A DNA stretch of 64,000 nt from Tenacibaculum aiptasiae (lineage in GTDB: Bacteria > Bacteroidota > Bacteroidia > Flavobacteriales > Flavobacteriaceae): assembly GCF_008806755.1 (NCBI RefSeq), contig NZ_WAAU01000008.1, positions 124,530 through 188,529 on the forward strand, in the 5' to 3' direction. Below are positions 44,799 through 54,814 of this stretch, piece after piece. The position numbers and the translations under genes were made by a program. Position 1 is the first letter of the stretch. Each line of letters begins with the position of its first letter. A model generated the notes under the pieces. That model had not been told where the DNA came from and made no database searches. It saw only the letters and a program-made list of their open reading frames with translations.

Positions 44799-46232
44799 AT
44801 GAATAAAATAGCTGTTTATCTAATCATTTGTTTAACATCTAACTTTTATGCTCAAAATTTCAATGCAAAAATTGATCAATCCATTCAAAAATATATCGAA
44901 TTAGATCAATTCTCAGGAACGGTTTTATTAGCTAAAGATGGTAAAATTCTTTATCAAAAAGCATGTGGAGATGCTAATAAAAGTTATGGTGTAAAAAATA
45001 CAATAGATACAAAATTCAATATTGCATCAATGGGAAAAATGTTTACAGGTGTTTCCATAATGCAATTAGAAGAACAAGGGAAATTAAACATTAATGATCC
45101 TGTTATTAAGTATCTTAAAAACTTCCCTTTAGGAAATAACATTACAATATTTCATCTATTATCTCATACATCTGGAGTTGGAAATTATATGAGAGCTTCT
45201 GACTATAGATCTGACAGACATCGATTTAAAGAGATTAATGATTTATTACCAATTATATATCAACAAGAATTAGTTTTTAAAGAACCAGGTAAAAGGTTTT
45301 CTTATTCCAATTCAGGAATGATTTTATTAGGAGCTATTATAGAAAACATAACGGAGTTATCATATTCAGAATATATTACTAAAAATATATTTGAACCCTT
45401 GAAAATGAAGAATACTATAATGAAATTTGGTGATGAAGTAGTTAATAACAGAGCTACAGGTTACTCAAAATCCATATCAGGAAAATATTATAATAATACT
45501 CCTTATGGTAGCTCTCCGTTTCCAGATGGCGGCATCTTATCAACCGTAAAAGATATGCTAAAGTTTGATCAAGGACTTTATAATTCAACTTTGATTAATG
45601 AAATTTCTAAACAGAAAATGTTTAAAGCCTTAAAAGTAACCTATGGTTTAGCTTTTCAAGTCGAAAATAGACAAGGCAATAAAGTAGTAGGGCATGGCGG
45701 TGGTATGCCTGGATTTTCATCATACTTTTCTAGATATTTAAAAGATAAATATACCATTATAGCTTTATCTAATTATGATTTAATTTCTAGAAATATTGTA
45801 CGTCAAATTGAAGGAATTCTCTATAATAAAGAATATCCTTTACCAAAAGAAAGATTACGTGTTTTCATTTATAAAAACATGGGTACAATTAAGAGCATGA
45901 AATCATTTGATGCTATTGTTAATTATATTAATAATAATCAATATTCACTTAGGCATCCTCAGAGATTAAATATTATAGCCTATGAATTTTTAAAAGAAAA
46001 AGAAATAGACTTTGCAATAAGCTTATTCAAATTGAATGTACATTTATTCCCAGATGAACCTAATGTTTATGATAGTTTAGGAGAGGCTTATGAAAAAGAC
46101 AAGCAATATAGTTTAGCACTTAAATATTATGAAAAAGCTGTAGCGTTAGCAAAAAAGCATTCACACAGATCATTAGAATCCTATAAAACAACGCTAGAAA
46201 GATTTAAGAAACAAATGAGTAAGGTTTTATAA
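44799..46232 (+). CDS. Secreted beta-lactamase-family serine hydrolase with TPR-like tail
   Basis: 477 residues with signal peptide (KIAVYLIICLTSNFYAQ). SxxK is in IASMGK (Ser about 77, Lys about 80), YSN in RFSYSNSGMILLG and HGG in VVGHGGGMPGFS. The C-terminal repeat resembles the tail of the 36166 gene (EPNVYDSLGEAYEKDKQYSL). One TCTATAAA element lies 86 bases upstream of the ATG, suggesting control by the preceding two-component pair. Probably an esterase or peptidase in the periplasm. Confidence 0.87.
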   Translation: MNKIAVYLIICLTSNFYAQNFNAKIDQSIQKYIELDQFSGTVLLAKDGKILYQKACGDANKSYGVKNTIDTKFNIASMGKMFTGVSIMQLEEQGKLNINDPVIKYLKNFPLGNNITIFHLLSHTSGVGNYMRASDYRSDRHRFKEINDLLPIIYQQELVFKEPGKRFSYSNSGMILLGAIIENITELSYSEYITKNIFEPLKMKNTIMKFGDEVVNNRATGYSKSISGKYYNNTPYGSSPFPDGGILSTVKDMLKFDQGLYNSTLINEISKQKMFKALKVTYGLAFQVENRQGNKVVGHGGGMPGFSSYFSRYLKDKYTIIALSNYDLISRNIVRQIEGILYNKEYPLPKERLRVFIYKNMGTIKSMKSFDAIVNYINNNQYSLRHPQRLNIIAYEFLKEKEIDFAISLFKLNVHLFPDEPNVYDSLGEAYEKDKQYSLALKYYEKAVALAKKHSHRSLESYKTTLERFKKQMSKVL

Positions 46233-46242
46233 TTTGTAAGAG

Positions 46243-46917
46243 ATGACCAGTTTTATAAAACAAAATAATCAATTAAGTTATTTTTTAGATCTGATAGTAT
46301 ATTTAGCAATAATGTTTCTTATTAGAGAAATACATATTCCTAATACACACTTTTTAGTAAATACATTTTTGTATTCCGGAACAACTTTTATAGTCGCTAC
46401 ATGGCAAATGAATAGGAGAGGAGTCACATGGAGCTCAATAGGTTTGAAAAGGCCTAAAAGTATTTTTATAACACTTTTAAAAGCAGTTTTTTTGTTTTTA
46501 GTTATAATAGCTACATTTCTGATTTTTAAATTTATTCAAGAATCTTTTTCATTGGTTAAAGAAAATCCTACCAGAGGAATAAAAACAGGAAAATCGTTAA
46601 GCAATGGAGATTATGGATATGTATTTTCTATTATAATTTTTATTTGGCTTCAATCTGCATTAGAAGAGCTACTAGAGCGTGCATTTTTAATTACTTGGTT
46701 AGAGAGGCTTTTTGAAAAAACATCGTTTAAAACAACTTTAGCAATCATAATTCAAGCATGTATATGGGGTTTTAGACATTCATATGATATTTCTGACAGA
46801 TCCTTGTCAGTAGCTTTGGTTGGAATTATTATGGGAATAGCTTACGTGAAGTTTCATAGAAATTTATGGACTCTTATTATTGCACATTGTGCAATGAATA
46901 CAATGTCTTTAATATAA
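46243..46917 (+). CDS. CPBP-family intramembrane protease-like protein
   Basis: 224 residues, about six to seven transmembrane segments. The CPBP (Abi) motifs are EExxxR in ALEELLERAFLITWLE and FRHSYD in the next helix, with a third motif His in IIAHCAMNT. Such proteins process membrane substrates, but bacterial targets are poorly known. It follows the serine hydrolase by 10 bases and is probably in the same operon. Confidence 0.82.
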   Translation: MTSFIKQNNQLSYFLDLIVYLAIMFLIREIHIPNTHFLVNTFLYSGTTFIVATWQMNRRGVTWSSIGLKRPKSIFITLLKAVFLFLVIIATFLIFKFIQESFSLVKENPTRGIKTGKSLSNGDYGYVFSIIIFIWLQSALEELLERAFLITWLERLFEKTSFKTTLAIIIQACIWGFRHSYDISDRSLSVALVGIIMGIAYVKFHRNLWTLIIAHCAMNTMSLI

Positions 46918-46921
46918 AAGC

Positions 46922-46964
46922 ATATTAGTTTGGCTTTTAATAGATTTAAAAACCAAACTAATAT
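46922..46964 (+). terminator. Long hairpin after the CPBP gene
   Basis: A perfect 12-base stem ATATTAGTTTGG / CCAAACTAATAT around a 19-base A/T-rich loop, starting 5 bases after the stop. The downstream T-run is weak (ATAAAAACC), so it could be a terminator or a 3' processing or stability hairpin. Confidence 0.6.
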
Positions 46965-47114
46965 ATAAAAACCTGTAATACAAATAACTATATAATTCAA
47001 TTTTTAGTTTATCGAACGTTTTCTTCATTTCGTCGACACTTCACCCTGTTTAAACTAACAGATTAAAAAACAAGTAAATAGCCATAGTATCTTAGCTAAA
47101 AAATTAAAGAAATA

Positions 47115-47279
47115 ATGAAAGCTCAACCAATTTTAGTAAGACTAGTTAAGATATGTGGAAATAAATATGATATTAAATTTCCTGAATTAGAACTTAATAT
47201 GACTGTAAATAAAGATTTTTTTGCAAAAATTTCTAATAGTCCTGAACAATATAAATTTTTAGTATATCCTTATAACTAA
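47115..47279 (+). CDS. Small hypothetical protein
   Basis: A 54-codon frame (MKAQPILVRLVKICGNKYDI at the start, a PEQYKFLVYPYN end). Codon use and the balanced protein-like composition favour a real gene, and it is preceded by an A-rich leader. No family recognised. Confidence 0.4.
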   Translation: MKAQPILVRLVKICGNKYDIKFPELELNMTVNKDFFAKISNSPEQYKFLVYPYN

Positions 47280-47310
47280 GAAAACTATTTTAGAATAGAT
47301 TAAACTAGTA

Positions 47311-47480
47311 ATCAGTTATTTATTAAAGAATCAAAGTTCTTTAAAGGTTTGTAATTCAATTCTTTTTTAGCTTTTTCTTATACTCTGTCAATACTAGGCA
47401 AAAACTCCCAATTATTCTTTTTTTAATAATCAATAGCTTGTGGATAATTATCAGAATTCAACAGATGAATTTTTCAACTT
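47311..47480 (-). pseudogene. Remnant of an NAD-dependent epimerase C-terminus
   Basis: Translating the minus strand gives NSDNYPQAIDY (stop) KKNNWEFLPSIDRV (stop) EKAKKELNYKPLKNFDSLINN. This matches the end of NAD-dependent epimerase/dehydratase proteins, which typically read YP..F..GW..FP.IDRVYV...AR.ELGW.P.YDF. Two in-frame stops interrupt it and the remainder of the gene is missing, so it is a decayed fragment. Confidence 0.45.
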
Positions 47481-47558
47481 TAAACAGATCAATAAAGAAC
47501 CGTTTTAAATCTACTGCTTTCTTAAAATTAGAATCAAGTTTCAAATAACAAAAAAAAC

Positions 47559-48560
47559 TTAAGAAGTATAATTCTCTATTGCTTTATGTAATTTGTCTAT
47601 CATACGCTGTCGTAAACGTGCTGGTTTTAATATTTCAATGCTGTTACCAAAACCAAGGATTTTACGTTCCAATTCATAATTAACTTGAACTAAAATATTA
47701 AATATCACTCCATCATCGGTTCGTTCTATTAAACGTTGACTTCTATGAAAAGGTTTGGTAATAACATAAGGAGCATTTTCTTTATCAATCCAAAATTCAA
47801 TGCGTTGTGCTCTAGTGTTGGCTACTGTAGCACCGATTACATCTTTATAATATGTATCTCCATCAATTTGCAAATCGTTATACTCTTGATTCTCTTCTTG
47901 TACTATATTTGATATTCTATCTAGAGCAAGAGTGATGTATTGTTTTTTACCAGAAGCTAATAAAAACCATCTGTTATTATACTCCTTCAATAATTGAGGA
48001 TGTACGGTCATATTGCTTGCTTTACGAGCTTTAAATGATTGATACGTAATTGTTATTACTTTTTTATTTTGAATGGCTGCATAAATAGGATCAATATATT
48101 TTAAACCTTTTAATTGTTCATTTTTATCTAAATGAATAATTGCTCGATTTGTTTTTTGTGAAGCATAAACAGAATCTTCTAATCTCTGTAAAACACCATC
48201 CATTTCTTTAAACAAAGAAAAATCTTTAAACTGACGTAAAACTTGAATAGCTTCATTCATAATTTGAACATCATTATCTGTTACTGGGATATTCATAATA
48301 CTGTATTCTTCTTCAGAATAACGATAAAATTTACGATCATATACTTCAATAGGAGCATTGTAGCCTAGTTTATCACTTCGCATTGATTGAATATCCAATT
48401 GAACAGTTCGCTTGCTTACATAAACATCTTTACCTTCATATTCATATAAAGCATCAGAACAAGCTTCAATTAAATCATCCAAAGTCCAACGTTTCATTTT
48501 ATTTCGCAAACATTGATCTATTGTTTTATATCGAATTAGCGCATTTTTATTAGAAGCCAT
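47559..48560 (-). CDS. WYL-domain transcriptional regulator
   Basis: 333 residues. An N-terminal winged helix (about 5-75; RYKTIDQCLRNKMKRWTLDD, then VSKRTVQLDIQSMRSDKLG) precedes the WYL domain (about 165-245; ITYQSFKARKASNMTVHPQL, NRWFLLASGKKQYITLALDR) and a C-terminal WCX-like extension. WYL proteins sense ligands, including nucleic-acid-derived ones, and often regulate defence or repair genes. It is the third gene of the HD-CAP-WYL operon diverging from rtcB1, with an inverted-repeat element (51551-51571) between. Auto- and cross-regulation of the island is inferred. Confidence 0.88.
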   Translation of the reverse strand: MASNKNALIRYKTIDQCLRNKMKRWTLDDLIEACSDALYEYEGKDVYVSKRTVQLDIQSMRSDKLGYNAPIEVYDRKFYRYSEEEYSIMNIPVTDNDVQIMNEAIQVLRQFKDFSLFKEMDGVLQRLEDSVYASQKTNRAIIHLDKNEQLKGLKYIDPIYAAIQNKKVITITYQSFKARKASNMTVHPQLLKEYNNRWFLLASGKKQYITLALDRISNIVQEENQEYNDLQIDGDTYYKDVIGATVANTRAQRIEFWIDKENAPYVITKPFHRSQRLIERTDDGVIFNILVQVNYELERKILGFGNSIEILKPARLRQRMIDKLHKAIENYTS

Positions 48561-48562
48561 AT

Positions 48563-50869
48563 TTAGTTTTTATTACAGGTTGAACAGTATAAATCTTTTA
48601 TATAATCGAAGCGTAAATTCTGATAATTTCTATTAATCCAATTACACCATCTGTTTTTATTATACTTAATAGCTTTTTGTTGTATCATTTTCAATAAAAT
48701 CTTTTCTTGTTTATCAGGATAAGCAATTAAAGTTTGAGCCAAAATAAAGCTAGCATCTTCATTTAATTTACCATCTATATATCCTTTAGATAATAAATTA
48801 ATCGTTAAATGATACATACTCCAACGATTAAAGAATAAGGCTAAATTAACATCATCTTCAATACTTGAAGATTTTTTGCTATAATAATCTGTTATAAAGA
48901 CAAATGAGTCATTTATTTTTTGGTAATTATTAATTTGTCCATAATAATTAATTATAGCCATTTGATAATTTAAATACAGTGGATTAATTTCTTCACTATT
49001 TTTATAATGAGAAAATAACTTATCTACTTTCTCTGGGTGCAATACTCTGGCCAATCTTTTTTTATCTGTATCCCAAAACATTAATAACTGTTTTGCAGTT
49101 ATTGAATAAAGGTTTAATAAATTTTTTTGTGCACCAGAATTAAGCTTATCATAATTTTTCAACCAGTAGTTTATATAATAAATTATAGTATCTATTTGAT
49201 AAAAATTAATATTCTTAATTATTAAAGCACTTGTATTTTGAACTAAATCTTTTTGATGTAGTAACCTTTCTAAGATAAAATCTTGATCTAAGATATAATT
49301 AAGGTCATTTTTCTGATTATATAAAGTCGCTAGAGCTTTATTGGCAATATTTATATCATTATTTAATAAAGCATTTATTAAATTATAATAAGCATGGTTT
49401 TTATCCGTAGCTGCCCAAGTTCCTTTTTCAAAAATAATAGCTTTAGATTTTCGTTGATTCTCAAACTGTTGTTTCCATTTATTCCTCAACTTTGTATTAG
49501 CTAGTTTACGTTTTTCTTTTTTAGAGCTATTAAGTTTTTTATCCAAACCATAAATTTCTAATTGAAAATCAAATAATTCCCAGTTTTCTTTAGCTTCTGT
49601 TACAATTTTTATTTGATTAAGCTTTAAGTTATTCTTTAAATACTCTTTTATAAAAACAGCACGTTTATTAAACAAATATTGATTATTTTTAAACGTTCCA
49701 TCAATAGATGTAAAGCTTTTAATATCAATTAAATTTGTTTTGTCTTTATTAACTTTTATAGGAGTGATTTTATGAGCTGTAACTTTAGAAGAATAGAAGT
49801 CAAAGTATAACTCTTTTACAAATGATATTCCTTCAGTTTTTAGTTTTATATTAGGTGTAAATATCTTAGGTTTAATTGGAATAAGATTATATTCACTTGA
49901 AGGAATTGTAACTGGTATTTTATAAGCACATTTATTACGCCCTTTTATAATAATTATATTAGGTGCTATTATTTTATTCTTTAAAAAATCAGGTATTTTA
50001 CCCAATGAAATTACTACTCGATAATCACCTTTAGCTTTATTTTTAGAAATTAATTCGTCTCTATAAAATGGAGGTAATAATACACCATCATAAATAGGTG
50101 AGGAATCTAATTTATTCTTAGCACCACATTTTATTTGATCTTTAGTTACTAAATCAACAGCAATGCCATCCCATGAATCATTGAAAATAGTATTAAAGAT
50201 TTCTTTATTATGAAATCTAAGTATAATTTCATTTTCTTCAATAGAAATATTATTTCCCAGGCTTGCAATAATATTGTTGAATCTATGAAGAGATTTACAA
50301 TCAGTATTATTTCTTATACCAAATGCATCTTTAGATAATTGATTTGGGACTTTATAAATTTTGTTACCAAAAACATGGGCTACAAAAAACTGTCTTTTTT
50401 TGATATTATAAGAAAATCCAAAATCAGCATAAGAAAATTCACTACCAATCATGGTACTATAATGATCTGGCGATTTTTTCCATGCTTTAAACATTAAGTT
50501 AGCAATTAAACCTAGTTTTTTATTAGAAAAAGGAGGCTTTATTGATCTTGTTTTCAATACATTTTCACCAACAGATGTAAAAGATTCAGAATATTTTAAT
50601 ACTCTTTTATAAGGAGTTTTTAGTTCTTCACTTTTTTGAGAATGAGTTACATTATTAGATTTAGACATGTAATCAGCATGAAGTTTTGCAGCTTTAGCAA
50701 GATTTATGTCTTTTTCTAATAAATGTATCCCCATTTTTTTTCTCTGGAGATTAATTTTTTTTGTTAACAAATCATTCAAGTATTTTTCTTGCGATGTAGT
50801 CAACTGTTGAGAATAAATTGAATAAATGTTTACACTTATAGCAATTAATAGTAGTATTTTATTTTTCAT
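48563..50869 (-). CDS. Secreted CAP (SCP-like) domain protein with OmpA-like and C-terminal helical regions
   Basis: 768 residues with signal peptide (NKILLLIAISVNIYSIYSQ). The CAP domain (about 25-170) has AAKLHADYMSKSNNVTHSQ, SVGENVLK and FVAHVFGNK. A middle region (about 350-430) has OmpA-like wording (SFTSIDGTFKNNQYLFNKRA), and a long C-terminal helical region follows (about 480-768) that includes CNWINRNYQNL and ends with Cys residues. Two bases separate it from the WYL gene, so they form one operon. A secreted protein in an RNA-repair operon is surprising; its role is unknown. Confidence 0.75.
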   Translation of the reverse strand: MKNKILLLIAISVNIYSIYSQQLTTSQEKYLNDLLTKKINLQRKKMGIHLLEKDINLAKAAKLHADYMSKSNNVTHSQKSEELKTPYKRVLKYSESFTSVGENVLKTRSIKPPFSNKKLGLIANLMFKAWKKSPDHYSTMIGSEFSYADFGFSYNIKKRQFFVAHVFGNKIYKVPNQLSKDAFGIRNNTDCKSLHRFNNIIASLGNNISIEENEIILRFHNKEIFNTIFNDSWDGIAVDLVTKDQIKCGAKNKLDSSPIYDGVLLPPFYRDELISKNKAKGDYRVVISLGKIPDFLKNKIIAPNIIIIKGRNKCAYKIPVTIPSSEYNLIPIKPKIFTPNIKLKTEGISFVKELYFDFYSSKVTAHKITPIKVNKDKTNLIDIKSFTSIDGTFKNNQYLFNKRAVFIKEYLKNNLKLNQIKIVTEAKENWELFDFQLEIYGLDKKLNSSKKEKRKLANTKLRNKWKQQFENQRKSKAIIFEKGTWAATDKNHAYYNLINALLNNDINIANKALATLYNQKNDLNYILDQDFILERLLHQKDLVQNTSALIIKNINFYQIDTIIYYINYWLKNYDKLNSGAQKNLLNLYSITAKQLLMFWDTDKKRLARVLHPEKVDKLFSHYKNSEEINPLYLNYQMAIINYYGQINNYQKINDSFVFITDYYSKKSSSIEDDVNLALFFNRWSMYHLTINLLSKGYIDGKLNEDASFILAQTLIAYPDKQEKILLKMIQQKAIKYNKNRWCNWINRNYQNLRFDYIKDLYCSTCNKN

Positions 50870-50897
50870 AGTAAAGCCAATTAAACAAAAACGATGC

Positions 50898-51512
50898 CTA
50901 AATGCTTTTTAATTCATTTTTCAAATTTGTTCTTGCTTGTTCTTCGTATAAATCTCTAAACGTTGCTGTAGCATAAATAAAGGGCTTATTAATGAAGTGT
51001 TGCAATACTTTCTTACGTCCTTTTTTATAAAGAAAATTAGGAACCGATTTGTATTCTTCTCGTATCAACTTAGTATACTTAGAATAAATATCAGAGGAGG
51101 TACCTAAAATTCCTAAATCAAAATCGATAAGCCATTTCGTATCACTGTCATTTGCCTCATGAGTTTTAGTGGCTATGATTTGTTTGTGAATAGCATCTAA
51201 GTTATTAGAAGATAAATCAATTTTAGAAAGACAATCAAGAGCATATAAAGCGCTTTTTTCTTCGTTATCTTTTTTCCAAATATTATAGATAATATCATGA
51301 TAAAATACAGAGAATGATACTATATCTATATGTTCAATCTGATTCTTATAAGTATCAGCATAATTGAAAATCTCTTTTAGATGCGTTAGATTATGGTAAG
51401 CTCTATGCTTTTCAGAATAATTTGTTACTATCTCTTTCCATAGTAATTCTTTAATAGTAACATCATTCGTATACTTAGATATCAATTCTGAAAAACGTTG
51501 TTCTAAATTCAT
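50898..51512 (-). CDS. HD-domain metal-dependent phosphohydrolase
   Basis: 204 residues. Matches the predicted HD-superfamily hydrolase with HRAYHNLTHLKEIFNYAD, metal-binding FYHDIIYN and THEANDSDTKWLIDFDLGIL. Such proteins often hydrolyse nucleotide or RNA-end phosphates. First gene of the operon with the CAP and WYL genes, facing rtcB1 across 152 bases, and a possible end-processing enzyme for RNA repair (inference). Confidence 0.85.
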   Translation of the reverse strand: MNLEQRFSELISKYTNDVTIKELLWKEIVTNYSEKHRAYHNLTHLKEIFNYADTYKNQIEHIDIVSFSVFYHDIIYNIWKKDNEEKSALYALDCLSKIDLSSNNLDAIHKQIIATKTHEANDSDTKWLIDFDLGILGTSSDIYSKYTKLIREEYKSVPNFLYKKGRKKVLQHFINKPFIYATATFRDLYEEQARTNLKNELKSI

Positions 51513-51550
51513 TTACATCAATTTTTTGATAAAATTAGAAAATAATCCCT

Positions 51551-51588
51551 ACTACGCAAAAAGATTGCGCACCTTAGTTGAATATTTG
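51551..51588. promoter_or_regulatory. Regulon element A: operator plus AATATTTG box
   Basis: Contains ACTACGCAAAAAGATTGCGC followed by A, whose core TACGCAA-N5-TTGCGCA is an inverted repeat with one mismatch. Nine bases later comes AATATTTG (51581-51588), close to the TAnnTTTG -7 box. The same element with the same nine-base spacing recurs at 57731-57768. It lies between the divergent HD-CAP-WYL and rtcB1 operons. Confidence 0.8.
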
Positions 51589-51629
51589 TACCGGAATCAT
51601 AAAAAAAGAAGAAATTCTTAACAGTAATC

Positions 51630-51657
51630 GCTCCACAAAACAAGGAGTTTGTGGAGC
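51630..51657 (+). promoter_or_regulatory. Leader hairpin of rtcB1 with AAGGAG in its loop
   Basis: GCTCCACAAA / TTTGTGGAGC is a perfect ten-base stem whose eight-base loop is ACAAGGAG, an SD-like sequence 17 bases upstream of the ATG. This could display or sequester the ribosome binding site. Confidence 0.6.
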
Positions 51658-51661
51658 ATAA

Positions 51662-53062
<1,401 letters not shown>

Positions 53063-53067
53063 TTGAT

Positions 53068-53994
53068 ATGACAGATGAGGATATAATCAATTTATTAGAT
53101 ATAGAACCAATAATTAATGCTAGATATAACCATCTACTTTATGCCATAACTGATTGGAATAATGAAGTAATAAATGTGGATGATTATCTAATGCAAGTAA
53201 AAACTTATTTAAATATTAATGAAATTACTTCAGAAGTATTAAAATCAAAAGTAAAATCATTTACTATCAATAATAGTAAAGATATTTGGAATTTAGAATC
53301 TATCAGTGAATTAGTTATATTTTTAGAAAATCAAAATAATTACTTGAAAAATATGGGGATTAGTAAAGTTTTAAAACAAAAAGCATATGAAGTTTTGATA
53401 AACAAAATTGATATTGAAACTTTTGAGGGATTTATATATAAATTAACAGAGAAAGCAGAATTTAGTAGTAATAGTTTATTGTTTGATATTGTTAGCATTA
53501 ACTATAAATCTAAAAAATCAAAAAAAGAATTAAAGAGTTTAATAAAAAAGCTTTTCACTAAAAATGAACTATTAAGCTTAAATGTTTATGAGAATTGTTT
53601 AAAAATAATACAATATGAAAACATAGAAGAATTTGATAATAGTCTTAAATACCTTTCAGATCAATATGTGGAAAGTAACTATGAATACAATGTTTTCTAT
53701 AACTTTTATAGACTTAATAACGAAAGTGTTTTTATTTCAGAAATGGGGTATAGTTACATTGAAATAGATAAAGAGCAAATTATAAAAAACACAAAAGAAT
53801 ATTCAAAAATTGTTATTGACATGTTTAATTTTTATAAAGAAAATGAAGACTGGGATAATTTTTTGACAGATAAAAATTATAACAATTTTAATTATGCTAA
53901 AAAAGATAACGAGGATATAGAATCTTATATTCCGAAAAAAAGAAAAACAAATAAGTTTTATGATTCTCTTCTTAATTTTTTAGGGCTGACTTAA
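53068..53994 (+). CDS. Unknown protein co-transcribed with rtcB1
   Basis: 308 residues, no signal, Lys/Asn/Glu rich, mainly helical (KAYEVLINKIDIETFEGFIYK within). Starts 5 bases after the rtcB1 stop, so it is in the same operon. It ends with a basic KKRKTNKFYDSLLNF. No family recognised. The arrangement suggests a partner or regulator of the ligase, or a generic helical scaffold. Confidence 0.6.
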   Translation: MTDEDIINLLDIEPIINARYNHLLYAITDWNNEVINVDDYLMQVKTYLNINEITSEVLKSKVKSFTINNSKDIWNLESISELVIFLENQNNYLKNMGISKVLKQKAYEVLINKIDIETFEGFIYKLTEKAEFSSNSLLFDIVSINYKSKKSKKELKSLIKKLFTKNELLSLNVYENCLKIIQYENIEEFDNSLKYLSDQYVESNYEYNVFYNFYRLNNESVFISEMGYSYIEIDKEQIIKNTKEYSKIVIDMFNFYKENEDWDNFLTDKNYNNFNYAKKDNEDIESYIPKKRKTNKFYDSLLNFLGLT

Positions 53995-54010
53995 ATTTTA
54001 CAAACAAAAT

Positions 54011-54042
54011 TTGGAAGTTTAAAAGTATTTTATTCATCTTTG
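54011..54042 (+). promoter_or_regulatory. Promoter for the small S24/S26-like gene
   Basis: TTG at 54011-54013 and CATCTTTG at 54035-54042 (one mismatch to TAnnTTTG) are spaced 21 bases. The resulting leader of about 80 bases has a stem ATGTAAC / GTTACAT (54084-54107). Confidence 0.5.
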
Positions 54043-54127
54043 CGTTAGTTCATTGACAGGTTCTTATCTAATTTTTATAAGATATGTAACACAATAATGC
54101 GTTACATAATTTATAAAATATAGTATT

Positions 54128-54424
54128 ATGAATTGGAAAATTCAAAAATTGACTAATGGAGAAACCATTATATCAAAAGAACCAGGTAATTCTATGTTAC
54201 CTCTTTTAAAATCTAAACAACCAGTAAAATTAGCTCCTATTAATTGGAAAGATTGTAAAGCTGGAGATATTGTTTATTGCAAGGTTCGTGGAAATTGTTT
54301 TACACATCTTGTAAAAGGTAAAAATGATAAAAGAGGACTATTGATTGGTAACAATCATGGTAGAATTAACGGATGGACAAAAAATGTTTATGGAAAAGTA
54401 GTAGAAATACTTCCAATGCCATAG
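54128..54424 (+). CDS. Small S24/S26-peptidase-like protein
   Basis: 98 residues. The core GNSMLPLLKSKQPVKLAP resembles the catalytic Ser-Met loop of S24/S26 (LexA-type and signal-peptidase-type) domains, and GDIVYCKVRGN, LLIGNNHGRINGW and VYGKVVEILP follow in the same order as in that fold. The catalytic Lys position is not obvious (THLVKGK), so activity is uncertain. It could be a repressor-cleavage or phage-like S26 module. Confidence 0.6.
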   Translation: MNWKIQKLTNGETIISKEPGNSMLPLLKSKQPVKLAPINWKDCKAGDIVYCKVRGNCFTHLVKGKNDKRGLLIGNNHGRINGWTKNVYGKVVEILPMP

Positions 54425-54480
54425 GTATTATTAAAAAAGAAATTATTAATTATATTTTATAAAAATAAAGTAAAAAGCTT

Positions 54481-54604
54481 ATGAGCATAATTAAATTACA
54501 TAAAATGGGCGCTAAACTGCGACTTTTTAGGTCGGTGTTCTAGGTTAAAAACTTTAAAAAGCATATTAAAGGCGTCCAAAATTGATTTTTTGGACGTTTT
54601 TTTA
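54481..54604 (+). ncRNA. Candidate small RNA or 3' UTR RNA with terminator
   Basis: GGGCGCT (54507-54513) can pair with GGCGTCC (54571-54577) in seven pairs including wobbles, enclosing a hairpin CGAC-TTTTTAG-GTCG with a seven-base loop. The 3' end is a strong terminator CGTCCAAAA ... TTTTGGACG then Ts (54573-54603). A 20-codon frame (54481-54543) is also present. Whether this is a separate RNA or the tail of the S26-like gene transcript is open. Confidence 0.45.
54573..54603 (+). terminator. Terminator of the S26-like transcript
   Basis: CGTCCAAAA pairs with TTTTGGACG, then a T run. It is at the end of the candidate RNA above. Confidence 0.85.
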
Positions 54605-54605
54605 T

Positions 54606-54801
54606 ATTTTTTTTTCAAAAACTAATAGATGCCAATACATCGTGTAAGTTTTAGCTACATAACAATAAATCAAAGAGTTATCTAAACTCATTATATCCGC
54701 ACAAAAGCGGACAGGTATCCTCTTGTTTAAAATTAAATATAACTAGGTGATTATCAGTGAAGTAAATTGGTTTTTGATTTGCATGATTGAAAAAATCCTT
54801 T
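54606..54801 (+). other. Noncoding stretch between the two RNA candidates
   Basis: No gene seen. Two small hairpins are visible: GAGTT/AACTC around 54678-54692 and TCCGC/GCGGA around 54695-54710. The right end carries the promoter of the next RNA. Confidence 0.4.
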
Positions 54802-54809
54802 TATGTTTG
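54779..54809 (+). promoter_or_regulatory. Promoter of the structured RNA
   Basis: TTG (54779-54781), a 20-base gap and a perfect TATGTTTG -7 box (54802-54809). Transcription should start near 54815. Confidence 0.65.
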
Positions 54810-54814
54810 CACCG

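Noticed and set aside
51551-51571. Sigma-54 promoter for rtcB1 (as in E. coli rtcBA under RtcR)
   Set aside because: TTGC is present but there is no GG at the -24 position, and no RtcR-like activator gene is in the window.
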